Positions 11,079 to 21,500 of a DNA stretch of 64,000 nucleotides are shown here, piece by piece. Both the position numbers and the translations under genes were made by a program. Every line of letters starts with the position of its first letter. The stretch's first letter is position 1. A model generated the notes under the pieces. The model saw only the letters and a program-made list of their open reading frames with translations. It did no database searches and was not told where the DNA came from. The stretch lies in the NCBI GenBank assembly GCA_003868215.1, contig QWDQ01000068.1, positions 53,332 to 117,331 on the forward strand, read 5' to 3'. The stretch comes from Pseudophaeomoniella oleicola (Eukaryota > Ascomycota > Eurotiomycetes > Phaeomoniellales > Phaeomoniellaceae).

Positions 11079-12271
11079 CTATGCCCATTTGCCTAGAAGA
11101 GCCATGAGACCCGCACCAGCGACCACACAGACGACCATGAAGGTCAACCTCGCATTGTTGTTTGTTCTGGCCGGATTGAAGATGAAGTCTCTCGCGAGCA
11201 ATTCAACCAGACCTGTGTAAATGAGAATCCCAGCAGACATACTGTCGAGGACCCCGCTGACAACATTGGCTGTGAACGAGCCTGGGTTGTACGTCGTTCT
11301 CACTCCCAAGCCGATGGCGATGGAGACTGGTGTTGTAAGACCGTATGCTAAGCAGAGAAGCCATGGGAGTATACTCTTTTTCTTGAAAGGAATCGTAGAC
11401 ATTCTAAACATGATAATTAGCTTTGATCAGCCTCTCGATAAGATATCTATGGTCCTTACCTTGCACCGATCCCCAAACCTTCGAAAGATTGATGGAAGAC
11501 AAGAACAGGATAGAGGGTGCTGAATTCGTCTCCAACCACGCCAAGATTCAGTCCAATGACAACTGAGTGAACAATGACGCCGAATTCAAGGATGAAAAAA
11601 GCTGCGATTTGCTGCTTGAAGGACCGCTCTCTCGCCAAAGAATCGACTTCAGAAATCTCGACATCCGGTTCTTTCGCGTCATATCTTTCACTGTACAGAG
11701 CAGCTGATGCTAGAGCCTGTATCCTTGATGCGACATGCGCTTCTTCACCTTGTGGTGCCGTTGCACCTTCATTTCCTTTTGACGCCAAATATGTAATACT
11801 ATCTTGGATGGAAGGGTTGTCCACTGTTCCATACTTGATCTCGACATATCGCTCAGCACCGAAGTCCAGCAAGAATATTAGCATAACGGAGGTGAGGACG
11901 ATGGCTGGACACCAGGAGTAGTCGGCCCAATGACCGGTCATGCCCACACAGCTTTCTGGGCCGATCTCTTCGTAAGCTGGGTCGAGTAGGTGAATGAATG
12001 CAGTTGCGACGATGACTCCAGAGCCGAAGTATCTTGCAAATAGGTAGATGTACGGTGGAATGCGCAGTCTAGGGACTCGTTTCGCCATGACAGGAAAGAA
12101 GGTCGTCATGGTCGAGATTATCAGGATGACGAAGACGGCTGAGATGCGAGCTCCCAGTCGGCCATTGTAGTCATTCCCACCAGAATTGAGATAGCAGATG
12201 ATTTGTGCCGGATCTGCTGTCGTCAGGTTGACACTTTCTGGATTGAATGAATCAAGTTGGCCGGTCGACAT
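11079..12271 (-). CDS. ZIP family zinc/iron transporter (ZRT-like)
   Basis: Exons 12271-11460 and 11403-11079; intron 11404-11459 (56 bp, GTAAGG donor, TTTAG acceptor) splits an Arg codon. The 378-residue product has the fungal ZRT layout: a polar N-terminus containing a DPAQIICYL block, three hydrophobic segments, a long cytoplasmic loop of about 80 residues, then TM4 with HSVVIG near residue 235 and TM5 with HQSFEGLGIGAR near residue 260, the metal-translocation histidines of the family, and three final segments. It should import Zn (or Fe) across the plasma membrane. The loop lacks the usual His-rich cluster, which is odd. I chose the ATG at 12271 because the open frame above it begins at TTG and encodes only Phe/Leu/Ile from a CT-rich stretch, which is more likely a 5' leader. 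Its neighbour is the metallothionein candidate on the same strand. Confidence 0.92.
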
Positions 12272-13008
12272 GTTGAAGGAGATGAGGATGAAAAGAATGA
12301 CGAAAAAGATTAAGGAAAGGACGAAGAAAAGGATGAACAAAAAGAAGGATGGAACGAGGGACAAGAATCCCTGCTTGATGGCTTCTTATGTACTAGGCAT
12401 CATGTCTGCTCGAATTGCTTCTACTCTGCCACCTTCAGGCTGAAAAATGAGGACCTTGGGAGAAGAGAAATTGGCTAACAAAGCGAACAAGGATAATCTC
12501 TTTGTGATGAACTGTGATTGGCGGATCCATCCTGATAATGCACGGTGATGAGACTTGCGTCGTCCCTAGTCCTGAACCATGTAGACTCTGCCGATGTCAC
12601 CATCTCCCGTTCTATTGATTAGTTCTTTATTCCTTCTTCATTCTCATAGTGGTGTTGCTCGAGAGGTTGGTGTTGGCATTTCCCAAACTAGATTAGCATC
12701 CGCTTTGCTTCAAGGGTCCTCATCGATAGAATATTTTTATTTTTTCCCTCATGGTGAACGACTGTAGTCTTTTGAATGCCAGTATTGAGGAATTGAAAGA
12801 ACAGCGGTGATGGTTGTCCTGAATTTTCGAGATATCGAGTCCTTACCTCAGTCGATAACCAAGTGTGGGATAGCGCCTCCGTGGGTTTTTCCGAACCCGT
12901 GATGAGTCACTAATTATATCAGCCTCTATAAATATATGACTGTCAGCGCCCTTGTCAAGCACGCATAGTTCCATTCAGATCAGTATTCCACTGTAAAAAT
13001 CAGTAACC
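12272..13008. other. Divergent promoter region between ZIP transporter and PhzF-like gene
   Basis: A pyrimidine-rich leader lies just upstream of the ZIP ATG on the minus strand. On the PhzF side there is a bZIP/GCN4-type site and a TATA box (listed separately). No coding frame is visible. Confidence 0.7.
12903..12934 (+). promoter_or_regulatory. GCN4/AP-1-type TGAGTCA site and TATA box
   Basis: TGAGTCA at 12903-12909 is the consensus for bZIP activators such as GCN4/CpcA. TATAAATA at 12927-12934 lies about 75 bp ahead of the PhzF-like ATG at 13009. The spacing suits a core promoter with an upstream element; binding itself is inference. Confidence 0.5.
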
Positions 13009-13890
13009 ATGCAGCTCCCATTCGCGACATTGGATGTCTTCACCAAAACTCCGTTTCAAGGGAATCCCGTTGCAATTATCAAAATCCCAAGAGGAGGAGA
13101 GATCGGACAAGATCGTAAGCAATTAGTCGCCCGAGAATTCAACCTTTCAGAGACCGTATTCCTGCATGAGCAGACAGAAGAAGATGTAGTAGCAGGGAAT
13201 GTCCGTATCGATATCTTCACGTGCATTGCTGAAGTACCCTTTGCCGGTCACCCTACGATTGGGACTTCCAATTACTTGCTGCGATATCTGAAGCAAGCCA
13301 ACGCCAATGCTTTGGTGACCAAAGCGGGAAGAAAGCCCATCAGTCTCACTGAAGATGGGGTCCAAGTGCAAGTTGCACACAATGTCCATATACACCATCA
13401 GCCATTCGCGACGCGGACTTTCGGCCATTTCCCCGTCGTGAGTATCGTCAAAGGTATGACTTTCATACTCGCCAGACTCTCAACCCTCGAAGAGCTCGCT
13501 CAACAAAAGGAAAATCTCCTTGGAGTCGGCAACACGTATAACAGCCAAGGTGCACTTGACCCGGCTTGGCAAGAAGGCATTGTAACGACGTACTTCTACG
13601 TCGATCTTGGTTACGATGCCGACGGAACACGGAGGTTGAGGAGTCGCATGTTTGGGTCACGAGAGGATCCAGCAACTGGATCGGCAGCTTCTGCGCTCTG
13701 CTCATTTCTGACATTGACGGAGCCAGAAGGCGGATTGCAGAGAAAGTATCTCTTGACGCAAGGAGTGGAAATGGGACGTGAATCAAATATCGATGTCGAT
13801 GTCACCTTGGAGGATGACGGCAAGAAGGTAAAAAATGTGTTGCTTGGAGGGTCCGCCGTGAAGGTCATGGAAGGATTGATTGAGGTCTGA
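13009..13890 (+). CDS. PhzF family isomerase/epimerase-like protein
   Basis: A single uninterrupted exon encodes 293 residues, the usual length for PhzF-fold proteins. The first lobe opens with DVFTKTPFQGNPVAI (residues 9-23), followed by LSETVFL, whose Glu48 corresponds to the catalytic acid of PhzF, and FAGHPTIGTS. The second lobe contains GSREDPATGSAA (about 216-227), the other family signature. PhzF itself isomerises a dihydro-hydroxyanthranilate in phenazine synthesis, but fungal members act on unknown small molecules. No phenazine genes lie nearby, so a phenazine role is unlikely. The ATG at 13009 sits in a good context (ACCATG) just after TATA and bZIP motifs. The stretch between the two lobes is slightly shorter than I expect, but no motif is lost. 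Confidence 0.93.
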   Translation: MQLPFATLDVFTKTPFQGNPVAIIKIPRGGEIGQDRKQLVAREFNLSETVFLHEQTEEDVVAGNVRIDIFTCIAEVPFAGHPTIGTSNYLLRYLKQANANALVTKAGRKPISLTEDGVQVQVAHNVHIHHQPFATRTFGHFPVVSIVKGMTFILARLSTLEELAQQKENLLGVGNTYNSQGALDPAWQEGIVTTYFYVDLGYDADGTRRLRSRMFGSREDPATGSAASALCSFLTLTEPEGGLQRKYLLTQGVEMGRESNIDVDVTLEDDGKKVKNVLLGGSAVKVMEGLIEV

Positions 13891-15464
13891 TTGAGGGTCC
13901 TAGGAGTTCCAGGAGGCACTTCCCTTTCCCATTCCCCTTGTGATGATCCAGACAGTCATCACAACACTTTCAGTACATATCAGCTATTCGTAATCAGAGA
14001 GAACATGCCAATCAGTACCATACGTGCATATGTAGAGGATACACCAGGTACTATGCCGAGACTCAAGATTGATAGGTAGTAAATATCAATATCCCACCCA
14101 AGGTAGTTCCTTCCTAAAAGGTTTGTAGGTAAGGTATTCGAATTCGAGACTGGCGGTGAGATTTCTGTCTAGGACTCCAGGGGGCACGTGAATGGGATGA
14201 ATTTGAGCATGGTCACTTGATCACCGCCCAATGCAGACGTTACACAATTGTTTCACGATCACGTTATATAAAGCAGCATCACTGCACTGCACTGCGTGGC
14301 TGCGACTTTCTCTGTACTCCGTACTATTATCGGAGATGATGTTTGCGCAGCCTCCTGTTGATGCCTCGGGGCTACTACTACGTAGTACGACGTAGTACGA
14401 ATCGTCGCAAACCTTGTCAGGGAACGGCGCGGATCCCATCGATATCAGGAAATTTAGTCTGTCCCCATCCACTTTCTATTGGCCGCCTCATTTACATGTA
14501 CAACTACTGCTATATTGGCAAGTCAACTGATTGTCCTCCAGGCACCTTGAACGACGACTGCACCTTGCACAAATTGCGCCGAAAATGCGTGTGCAACCCC
14601 GAAAACATCTTATCTGGCTCAGGAGAAGTGGAGAGAGCGGTGAAGATCTACTTTGGGAATCTCCGTGCTCCATCTTCGCCCAATCGCAGAAGCATGGATC
14701 TCGAAGTCATTCCAAAACCTCCATAGCACAACCACTAGGTCAATTGGAGCCTCAGAACTCATGAAAGTGATGCGACCAATGACCACTATATCGGTCTCTG
14801 TTATCGACACATGGCGCATGGATTGGACTACATATCTGATCAGCCATACAAGATCTGACCGAAATTACCTTCTGCAAATCGCTGCACTGGGTCACTCGCA
14901 TTCGCCCGTTCGCAGGTGCCTTGATCTTGGAGTGCTGGTTCTAAGATCGTCTTCCGATCCCCCTTTGTGCGCCCCTCCTAGACCCGTGTATGAACATTGT
15001 GCCTCATATACGGGATGGGTAAGCTCGGTCTACGCCTACATGAGAAGCTTATGTATGGATCACGGGCATGGCCATCTCGGACAGGGTCGCGGGAAGATAT
15101 GGCAGCCGATAGCTTCTGTCGATCCGGTTCTTTCGGTGTACAACCCCATCCGTTGTGCAACATTGTACTACACTATTCTTGCCTCCTCACCATCAGGTGT
15201 ATGAAGACTTTCTGACACGTCCGATTACTGCGCGTTTGGCCTGACGAATTGTACAACTCTGTGCAAACACAGCTACATCTGAGGGAGAGTCTACCTGAAA
15301 GGTAGCCTCTTGATGTGTCCTCCAGCTATGAGCGTACATCGAACTACATATAGGTATAAAGTAATTACGCCTACCACTTCCTTCGGGTCCGAGTTGCGAC
15401 ACCCCCTTCCTATTGCAAACGGCCCTCAAGTCAATCTTCTTCCGGTTTGCTACCAACGGTCACC
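13891..15464. other. Intergenic region
   Basis: Overlapping frames of up to 183 codons exist at 14343-15204, but they conflict on both strands and show no domain, so I do not call a gene. A short palindromic TACTACGTAGTA/ACGTAGT cluster lies at about 14376-14400. The end of the region is the promoter of the gene starting at 15465. Confidence 0.5.
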
Positions 15465-16069
15465 ATGTCAACTCAGCAGTTCCTATATCTCGCCCTCTTC
15501 CAACGTATTGGATTAGCCGTCGAGCCCGATGGAGTGGACAGGTAAGCTAAGCTACGTACTACTAGGGCCAATGACAGTCAGCTAACGGGGACAATGTCAG
15601 GTTCTACTGGGCGTTGATCAGAGGACCGGAGGACGATGAATGCTACGAGGGCCTCATGTACAACGGCAGACTAGTGGTCCGGCTGGGAACACAAACTCCT
15701 TCGGAGCTGGCCTGGGAGGTCAAAGAGACCGAGATCACACAAAGTACAAAGGAAGGAATCCTTGTCCGATTGGTGCTGGCTGCGATCAAAGACCCGGAAC
15801 GCCTCCATGATCAACTGGTCAGCGTCCCAGTGGAACTCCATGCGCCCGAGGTCTCCAACTTCCTCTGGGTCAAGGCAGCCTTAGCCTCACTCGAGGAGGA
15901 CGGACTAGCATTAGGGGAGAGACAAGTGCAATGGGATGCAGTCAAGACCAAGGCTGTTGATTACTGCGATGAGAAGATTAGAGAGAATCGGTTTCAAGAG
16001 GGATATGACGAAGAAGCTGAGCCAGTTCCGACGTGGAATATGGTGGAGGACCAAGAGGTAGTCGCCTGA
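15465..16069 (+). CDS. DUF6914-like small fungal protein
   Basis: Exons 15465-15541 and 15601-16069; the 59 bp intron has GTAAGC, GCTAAC at 15581-15586 and GTCAG, and splits an Arg codon. The 181-residue product begins MSTQQFLYLALFQRIG, continues through a block ending RFYWALIRGP, and then an LMYNGRLVVRLG segment. From memory this layout (a YLAL-x-R start, then HW/YWAL-x-GP) matches the fungal DUF6914 family, whose function is unknown. The middle, with SVPVELHAPE and a helix, fits the rest of that family. The protein is acidic, especially at the C-terminus, with no signal peptide or membrane segment, so cytoplasmic. The exon 1 start at CACCATG is well placed. Regulation is not visible. Confidence 0.8.
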
Positions 16070-17487
16070 ACGGCCTCCTATCTACCTTGGAACCTTAAGT
16101 ACCTGCCGGCGCTGCATAATACGCACCTCGTTTGCCGCATTGGCGCATCAGTCCCCAGGCATCGCAATACTGAACCTCTCATGTTGCTGTCGACCTCACT
16201 GTGATCACCCTGCGATTAGTCTATGCCAGCTGTGCCCCTGAGTACCTATTTACCTTGGGTAGGTAGGTACCTAGGTGCCTTTGGCACTTACTAGGTATTT
16301 ACAGGAACGAGCTCAGCCAAAGCCGCATCGAAAGCACAGGTTTGAACGTTCCAGTCTTGGTTGCGAATGATCGCCTGGGACAGAGCTTCAAGGTTCAAGG
16401 TCCCTAATATCACGCATGTTGCACAGTCGATTTGGGTATTGGAAGTGTATCTAGATTCAATGCGGCTTAAGGAGCCGACGTCTGTAATTGGAGTCCATTT
16501 TGCTTCGGCATGACTCTGTGTCCGTTTTTATAAGGCTTTTAGTAGGTACCTATTATTACCTACCTTATGAATTAAATTCCGAAATACCTGTAGAGTTGGG
16601 GAAATCGGTTGTTCTGTACAGAATTGTGCAATACGTAAATGTAAAATGTACCTAGATTACAGTCTCCCAGAGTCCTACTTAGGTATCTGCTTGTACCTAG
16701 CATCTAGGTACTAACGTCTATACTATAGTAGGTACCTAACAGGTATGCCACAGTGGTGTTATACTAGTAGTGACGGTCACAGTGGTATTACAGTGTTGTC
16801 ACAGTTGTGCAATTAGTACTAGGTACCTATATAGGTATTAGGCTGGCCATAAGATAAGGATACTAACCTCTAATATCGACACCGCTAGGTACCTACCTAG
16901 TAGTACTGACATGTAATTTTGACACCGGTTTTTGATAACGTTTTACATGCAAGCTTAATACAGTTACTTTGATAGGTACCATGTCGACTGTCGACCACTA
17001 ACAAAACCCAAACTGTATCCTATGTTACTGGGTTCGGAATTGCGGGTAGCCCGACCCGCATGGGTTGCACTTTCCTAAATCCGCGCAGAATACTAAGTTC
17101 GGGTCGGGTTAAGTAAGGTACCACCAACATAGTATCGAAATGCCTTTTCTAGGCAGAGTCAACTTTCACGCAAATGACAATTCCATAGAATGAATTACTT
17201 GCAAGGTGAATTAGAGTGCCTGTACAGTAACATCGTGAGAACTCAGGGTTCTCTTTCTTAGATGCGGATCTGATTCCAGTCACATCGACGACCCCGAGTC
17301 TCTACCAGGGGGTAGGCTGCGCCATGGATTGGGTTGGGTTGTCTAATGGTATAAGCCAACCCACTGTAGATACTAGGGACCCGACAGATTAGGTAGGTAT
17401 AGTACCCGCTAAAGAATTCCTCACGGTGAAGGACGTTGTCGCAAACACATGACATGTTGGTGAGGAGTCGAAGCATTCAACGGGCTT
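16070..17487. other. Intergenic region packed with GGTACCTA-type motifs
   Basis: Many copies of TAGGTACCTA and close variants occur at 16250-16300, 16540-16570, 16675-16745 and 16815-16905. A CGGGT/ACCCG-rich patch at 17030-17110 and a GGGTTGGGTT patch at 17325-17345 resemble the one near 54170-54230. No coding sequence is visible. Confidence 0.6.
16250..16905. repeat. Dispersed TAGGTACCTA motif cluster
   Basis: The near-palindromic word TAGGTACCTA and partial forms (GGTACCTA, CCTAGGTA) recur at least eight times here, both as isolated copies and in short tandem runs such as 16258-16275. Other dense clusters in the window are at 25955-26110, 27150-27310 and 34700-35215. All are outside coding exons. 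Confidence 0.8.
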
Positions 17488-18570
17488 CTAAAAGTCGTCA
17501 ACTTCGATGCCTTTTCTTAGTTCTTTGCTTATCTCCAGCAATGTGCGCGCCACAGTTAGATCCATCAAAGCCATACCGACGCACTTGAAAACAATATTCG
17601 CATCCTGGGCTGAGTAACTTTCGTTGAGTCCGGTAGTTGACGAGAAAAGTTCCCCAACTTCCGTGAGCTGATCCCTCCCAAGTTTTGCTTTGATGATCTC
17701 ACCCGATTCTATCAAACAATCGTCAATCGAGTCCACTAGAACACGACCTCCCGCTCCAGAAAGTAGGGTTTGAGTGTCCACTTCCATCATGTTAGGCTTG
17801 TATGAGCCAATCAGGGTAATGATCCGGCGTTTTGGTGATGCTGTCCCTGTTGCCAATCCTAAGAATTCTGCGGGAAACAACGGCTTGGTGGAGGGAGTAG
17901 TACAGCAGATAATGTCGGATGAATGCAGCTCCCCACGAAGTTCTCGTTCGTATTCGTGGTTCCCTTCTTCGGCTATTGTCGAGAGTGTCAGGTGAGGATA
18001 CTTTTTCTGAAGGTCCTTCATAAAGCCGCTCTCGTTCATTTCCACTAGTCGCTTCTGACTCCGGTTGATGATCGTAATCCGCTGAAGGGGGAGTGTACGT
18101 AATAAAAGTCGTACATGCCACTCAGCTTGCTTCCCTGAACCGAACACCACCAAAGTAGCCCCTCTAGATGGAGAATCATCACGAGAGAACCAGTGTGTTC
18201 GTTTTACGACTGTTGAAGAGACCAGTGCAGTGCGAAAGGCTGTCAACTCAGAAGCGTTGAGAACGCCTTCGAGCTCTCCCTCGGCCGAGTGGACAGTGAC
18301 GGCTCCTACAGCAGAGCGCGATGGCACTAGCGTGACTGTCTTGACTGCAATGGCGACAGTGTCGGATGTTGGCATAACAAGAGTGGTGAAGCCTCGGCTT
18401 GTGTTAATATGACTGCGTGGTGGTTGATGGATCTGTCGTTCAGATTGGCTGCGTTGGTCTGCAGAATATTTTACTAGAGCCTGTGACATTTCATCCTGTA
18501 GTCGTTCAAAGTGCTCGTTGCTCAAAGCGAGCAGGGTCGATGAGACATCAGCGCCAGATAGAACGCGCAT
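17488..18570 (-). CDS. Ornithine cyclodeaminase / mu-crystallin family protein
   Basis: A single exon encodes 360 residues, typical of the family (320-380). Recognisable features are MRVLSGADV at the start, AVKTVTLVP near residue 76 and ELTAFRTALVS near 107-117, which carry the substrate- and cofactor-contacting Lys and Arg. A Rossmann nucleotide-binding loop VVFGSGKQAEWH follows at about 141-152, then INRS, DIICCTTPSTKPLF and a later LIGSYKPNMMEVD segment. Members reduce cyclic ketimines or cyclise ornithine to proline using NAD(P)(H); the fungal substrate cannot be read from sequence. The frame continues above the ATG at 18570 only to a TTG at 18582, so I use the ATG. No pathway partners are adjacent. 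Confidence 0.92.
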   Translation of the reverse strand: MRVLSGADVSSTLLALSNEHFERLQDEMSQALVKYSADQRSQSERQIHQPPRSHINTSRGFTTLVMPTSDTVAIAVKTVTLVPSRSAVGAVTVHSAEGELEGVLNASELTAFRTALVSSTVVKRTHWFSRDDSPSRGATLVVFGSGKQAEWHVRLLLRTLPLQRITIINRSQKRLVEMNESGFMKDLQKKYPHLTLSTIAEEGNHEYERELRGELHSSDIICCTTPSTKPLFPAEFLGLATGTASPKRRIITLIGSYKPNMMEVDTQTLLSGAGGRVLVDSIDDCLIESGEIIKAKLGRDQLTEVGELFSSTTGLNESYSAQDANIVFKCVGMALMDLTVARTLLEISKELRKGIEVDDF

Positions 18571-21500
18571 CTTCAGAGACAAAGACAGCTTGTGCCTATT
18601 AAGGAAACACCCCTGGGTATGTAGCTACTAGGTAGTACAGTAACCAGTAGGTACTGTAGTAGGTGGTGATGCGATCAGATCAGATCGAGAAGCTTGAAGT
18701 CAGATAGATGTTTGGTCCAAGTTCGTACCTGCCTTTTCTGGTTGTCACAGACTCATGGTTTCAATTTCCAGCGGGAACGTCAACGAAGCAGTCAGTGGGG
18801 TTCGGAGATGGTCGTCCGGTGTTCGGACAATTTCCTGGTTTCAATATTAGGCAAACATTTAGAGTGAGTCTATATAACATTATACAGTACCTACCTTAAC
18901 CACTGGAACCGGTATCAGCTTTTTACTCTATGGACTTCATACCAGAGAAGCCTGCACAGCATTCAATGTTCTTTCATGACAAGATGGACAGATGACTAGG
19001 TACCTACCGTGTACATTGATTCTAGCTAGTACCTATCTCCTCTTACTTGGGTGCTCAGAAAAGGATATATTGTTAGCTAGGTCTAGTTGGTACGTAGGTA
19101 GTTTAGTATGTACTTCGTATACTACGCGCCTATTGCTTTACTGATCTGTTTAGTGTAGGTACTTGCCTTCTGTGGTAGTATGTTTTACGACCTTATCGAG
19201 CCTGTAGTCCCTCTGCAGGGATAGGACCTGCTTGCACTCCCAGGACACATGAATGGCCAAGATTGTCAGATCATGGATGATCCGCAGTCCAAGGAATAAC
19301 CCACATACCTACCCAGAGATCTCATGTAAAGGTGCTCACTGTGATAGACGAGTTGGAACGATTGGTTTTATCTGAGTATATTGGGTCAACGCTATCCGGC
19401 TTCAATGCAACAAAAGCAAAATGGTCATCACCCTCTGAGAGCAATCGAGACATCGCTAATTACAGTATCTATTGATACGAGAAACCCGGGATGAGATGGC
19501 TTGGTCTGTTCCACTATTGAACGTGTCTACGTAGGTGGTGTTGGACATGCGATATGTTGTTTGGTCTCAGGCAGCTGGCTTTATATGCCACATAGCCGTG
19601 AGCCGGTCTCCTTCGATTTCATCACTAGCTTCGATCCCTCTCTGTCAAGTGCGCTTATAGTACGATATCCTTTGGCTACCCATCGACTTCTGACGTTTTT
19701 CTACCTATCTCTTGCGAGTGGGCTCGACCACACCGATCGGGAAAGGCGATAACGTCGATTGACCCTCACGCGATGTTGGACTAAGATTAAGATGGTCTTG
19801 ATCAACAACTTACGTTGCCTTGACCAGTACGCTGTTGAGGGCACGGCTATCAGGGTATTCAGCATGGACTTGCAGAGTAGACATCATGGATGACACAGAA
19901 CTGTGAATACATGATGTCTGAATGAATTGGAGTCAAGAGCCATTCGGGCAATATACTAGTACCTACGCCACTGTATATCCTAATGCAGTCTTTACTAGGT
20001 AGCCTCTCAAGGGGAAATCTAGACGAGCACATGCACAAGGGTTCCCAAATCAAATACTCAACCATCCGAAGAGACGCTGCCATTGATCCGAGGAAGATAA
20101 TGAAGGTCGACGACTTGCAGAGGTTACTTCGGCAGATTCTGGCCCAAAGTATCATTCACGTCCATGGACTTGAGCTAAGCAACTTTATTTCCGACAATGC
20201 AACTCTGCAGCAATGAAGCAGAGCTGTCTCATGAGGAGAAAGCGTCAAGTCGGCGCCAGTCGAAAACAAGCAGGAGTTAAGGGAAAATACGCCTTGCTCG
20301 TGGATGTCAGGCTGTCACTGTGGGGAAAAAGGGAATATTGGCTTAATTTCGGTGCGAAGCATCCCCCCTCCAAATTGTGAAGTCTCTTATTCCTCTTGGC
20401 TCTTGGGGGCTGACAAAGGGAAGGGGGGGGGGGGGGGGGTTGGCAAATAAACTTGCACCTGTAATGGCTACGTTGGGAGGCCTGAAGCAAAATTGTGGTA
20501 CCAACATATACCTAACATCTACTAGGTGGTAGTGTAGATAGAGACCACACTGCGCACATCACCTTTCCTATTGGGGTAGAAGGTTCCACAGCCAACTTCT
20601 CGAATTATCCGCGCCTCAAAGAGAAGATGGTGTGAGCTGTATTGGATATGATTGTTGTCTGGTCCGGTCGCGTCCTGGCCTCGCTTCGCTCTCATTACCG
20701 GCTCAATTCCTCCGTGTAAACGTATCAAACAGTCCAGAATCCTGCGGGGGATCGAACGTACGATGTTTACGGATACCCAGAGACTATTCTGGAAAAGAGA
20801 GCGAATACAAACGTAAGTCGATTGTCGTCATTGGATGTGTAAATGTTCCCCAATCTCTCACCTCTCCTAAGGCTGTATTGACATCTCTCGTTCCATTAGG
20901 TCTTTACAGAGCAAGTAATCGATATCAAAAAGAAGTACACAGCATTCTCTGAACATACGTATGGATTGATGACCTCATTGGGAACCTCTCCTTGGGGAAG
21001 CATTGGTTGGCACCAACCCTGACATCAGAGGCTTGCTACTTGAGGCCACACACAGACTCCTTCAAGGAAGGTAGCCGAACCTGAAGGGTTATGCAGGGCC
21101 AAGGATCGTAGCTGTTATGGCCATACGCCTCTTCGCATCGCTAGATGAAAAGAGTACTTGATTTTCACCGATTTAATACGAATGATCTAGGCCTGATAGG
21201 TTAACCAGCAAAGTGGAAGATCGAACATTCATTGCAGAATCGAAACGGAAACCCCAGATGCATCCAGCCATCATTGAGATAACAATGGCTCGATAAGAGT
21301 CTAATCACTAACCTTAGACTGAGATAAGGCCATCTAGCCCACAAAGTAACTCGTCTCGACAGGATATAGTCAACTTCCAGTTCGATTGATCAGATCTTAC
21401 TACGCAAATGAACTCCTTATCACATCAATCGGACGCCAACACCAACGCACCTGCCTAGTAAGTAGTCCCTTGATCAATGAAGAGATCGTATGAAAGCCAT

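Noticed and set aside
12272-12364. N-terminal hydrophobic extension of the ZIP transporter
   Set aside because: It starts at TTG and comes from a pyrimidine-rich stretch; the ATG at 12271 matches the family start better.
12709-12717. ACCCTTGAA (minus) as a zinc-responsive element for the ZIP gene
   Set aside because: Only a half match to the Zap1-type palindrome; not enough to call a site.
13009-13890. Phenazine biosynthesis
   Set aside because: A lone PhzF-like protein without other phz genes; fungal PhzF-fold proteins are widespread with other roles.
14343-15204. Overlapping frames up to 183 codons
   Set aside because: Conflicting frames on both strands, no splice-supported chain and no recognisable domain.
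19859-20216. Opposed frames of 98 (minus) and 77 (plus) codons
   Set aside because: Neither shows a domain, and they overlap, so at most one could be real; evidence does not decide.
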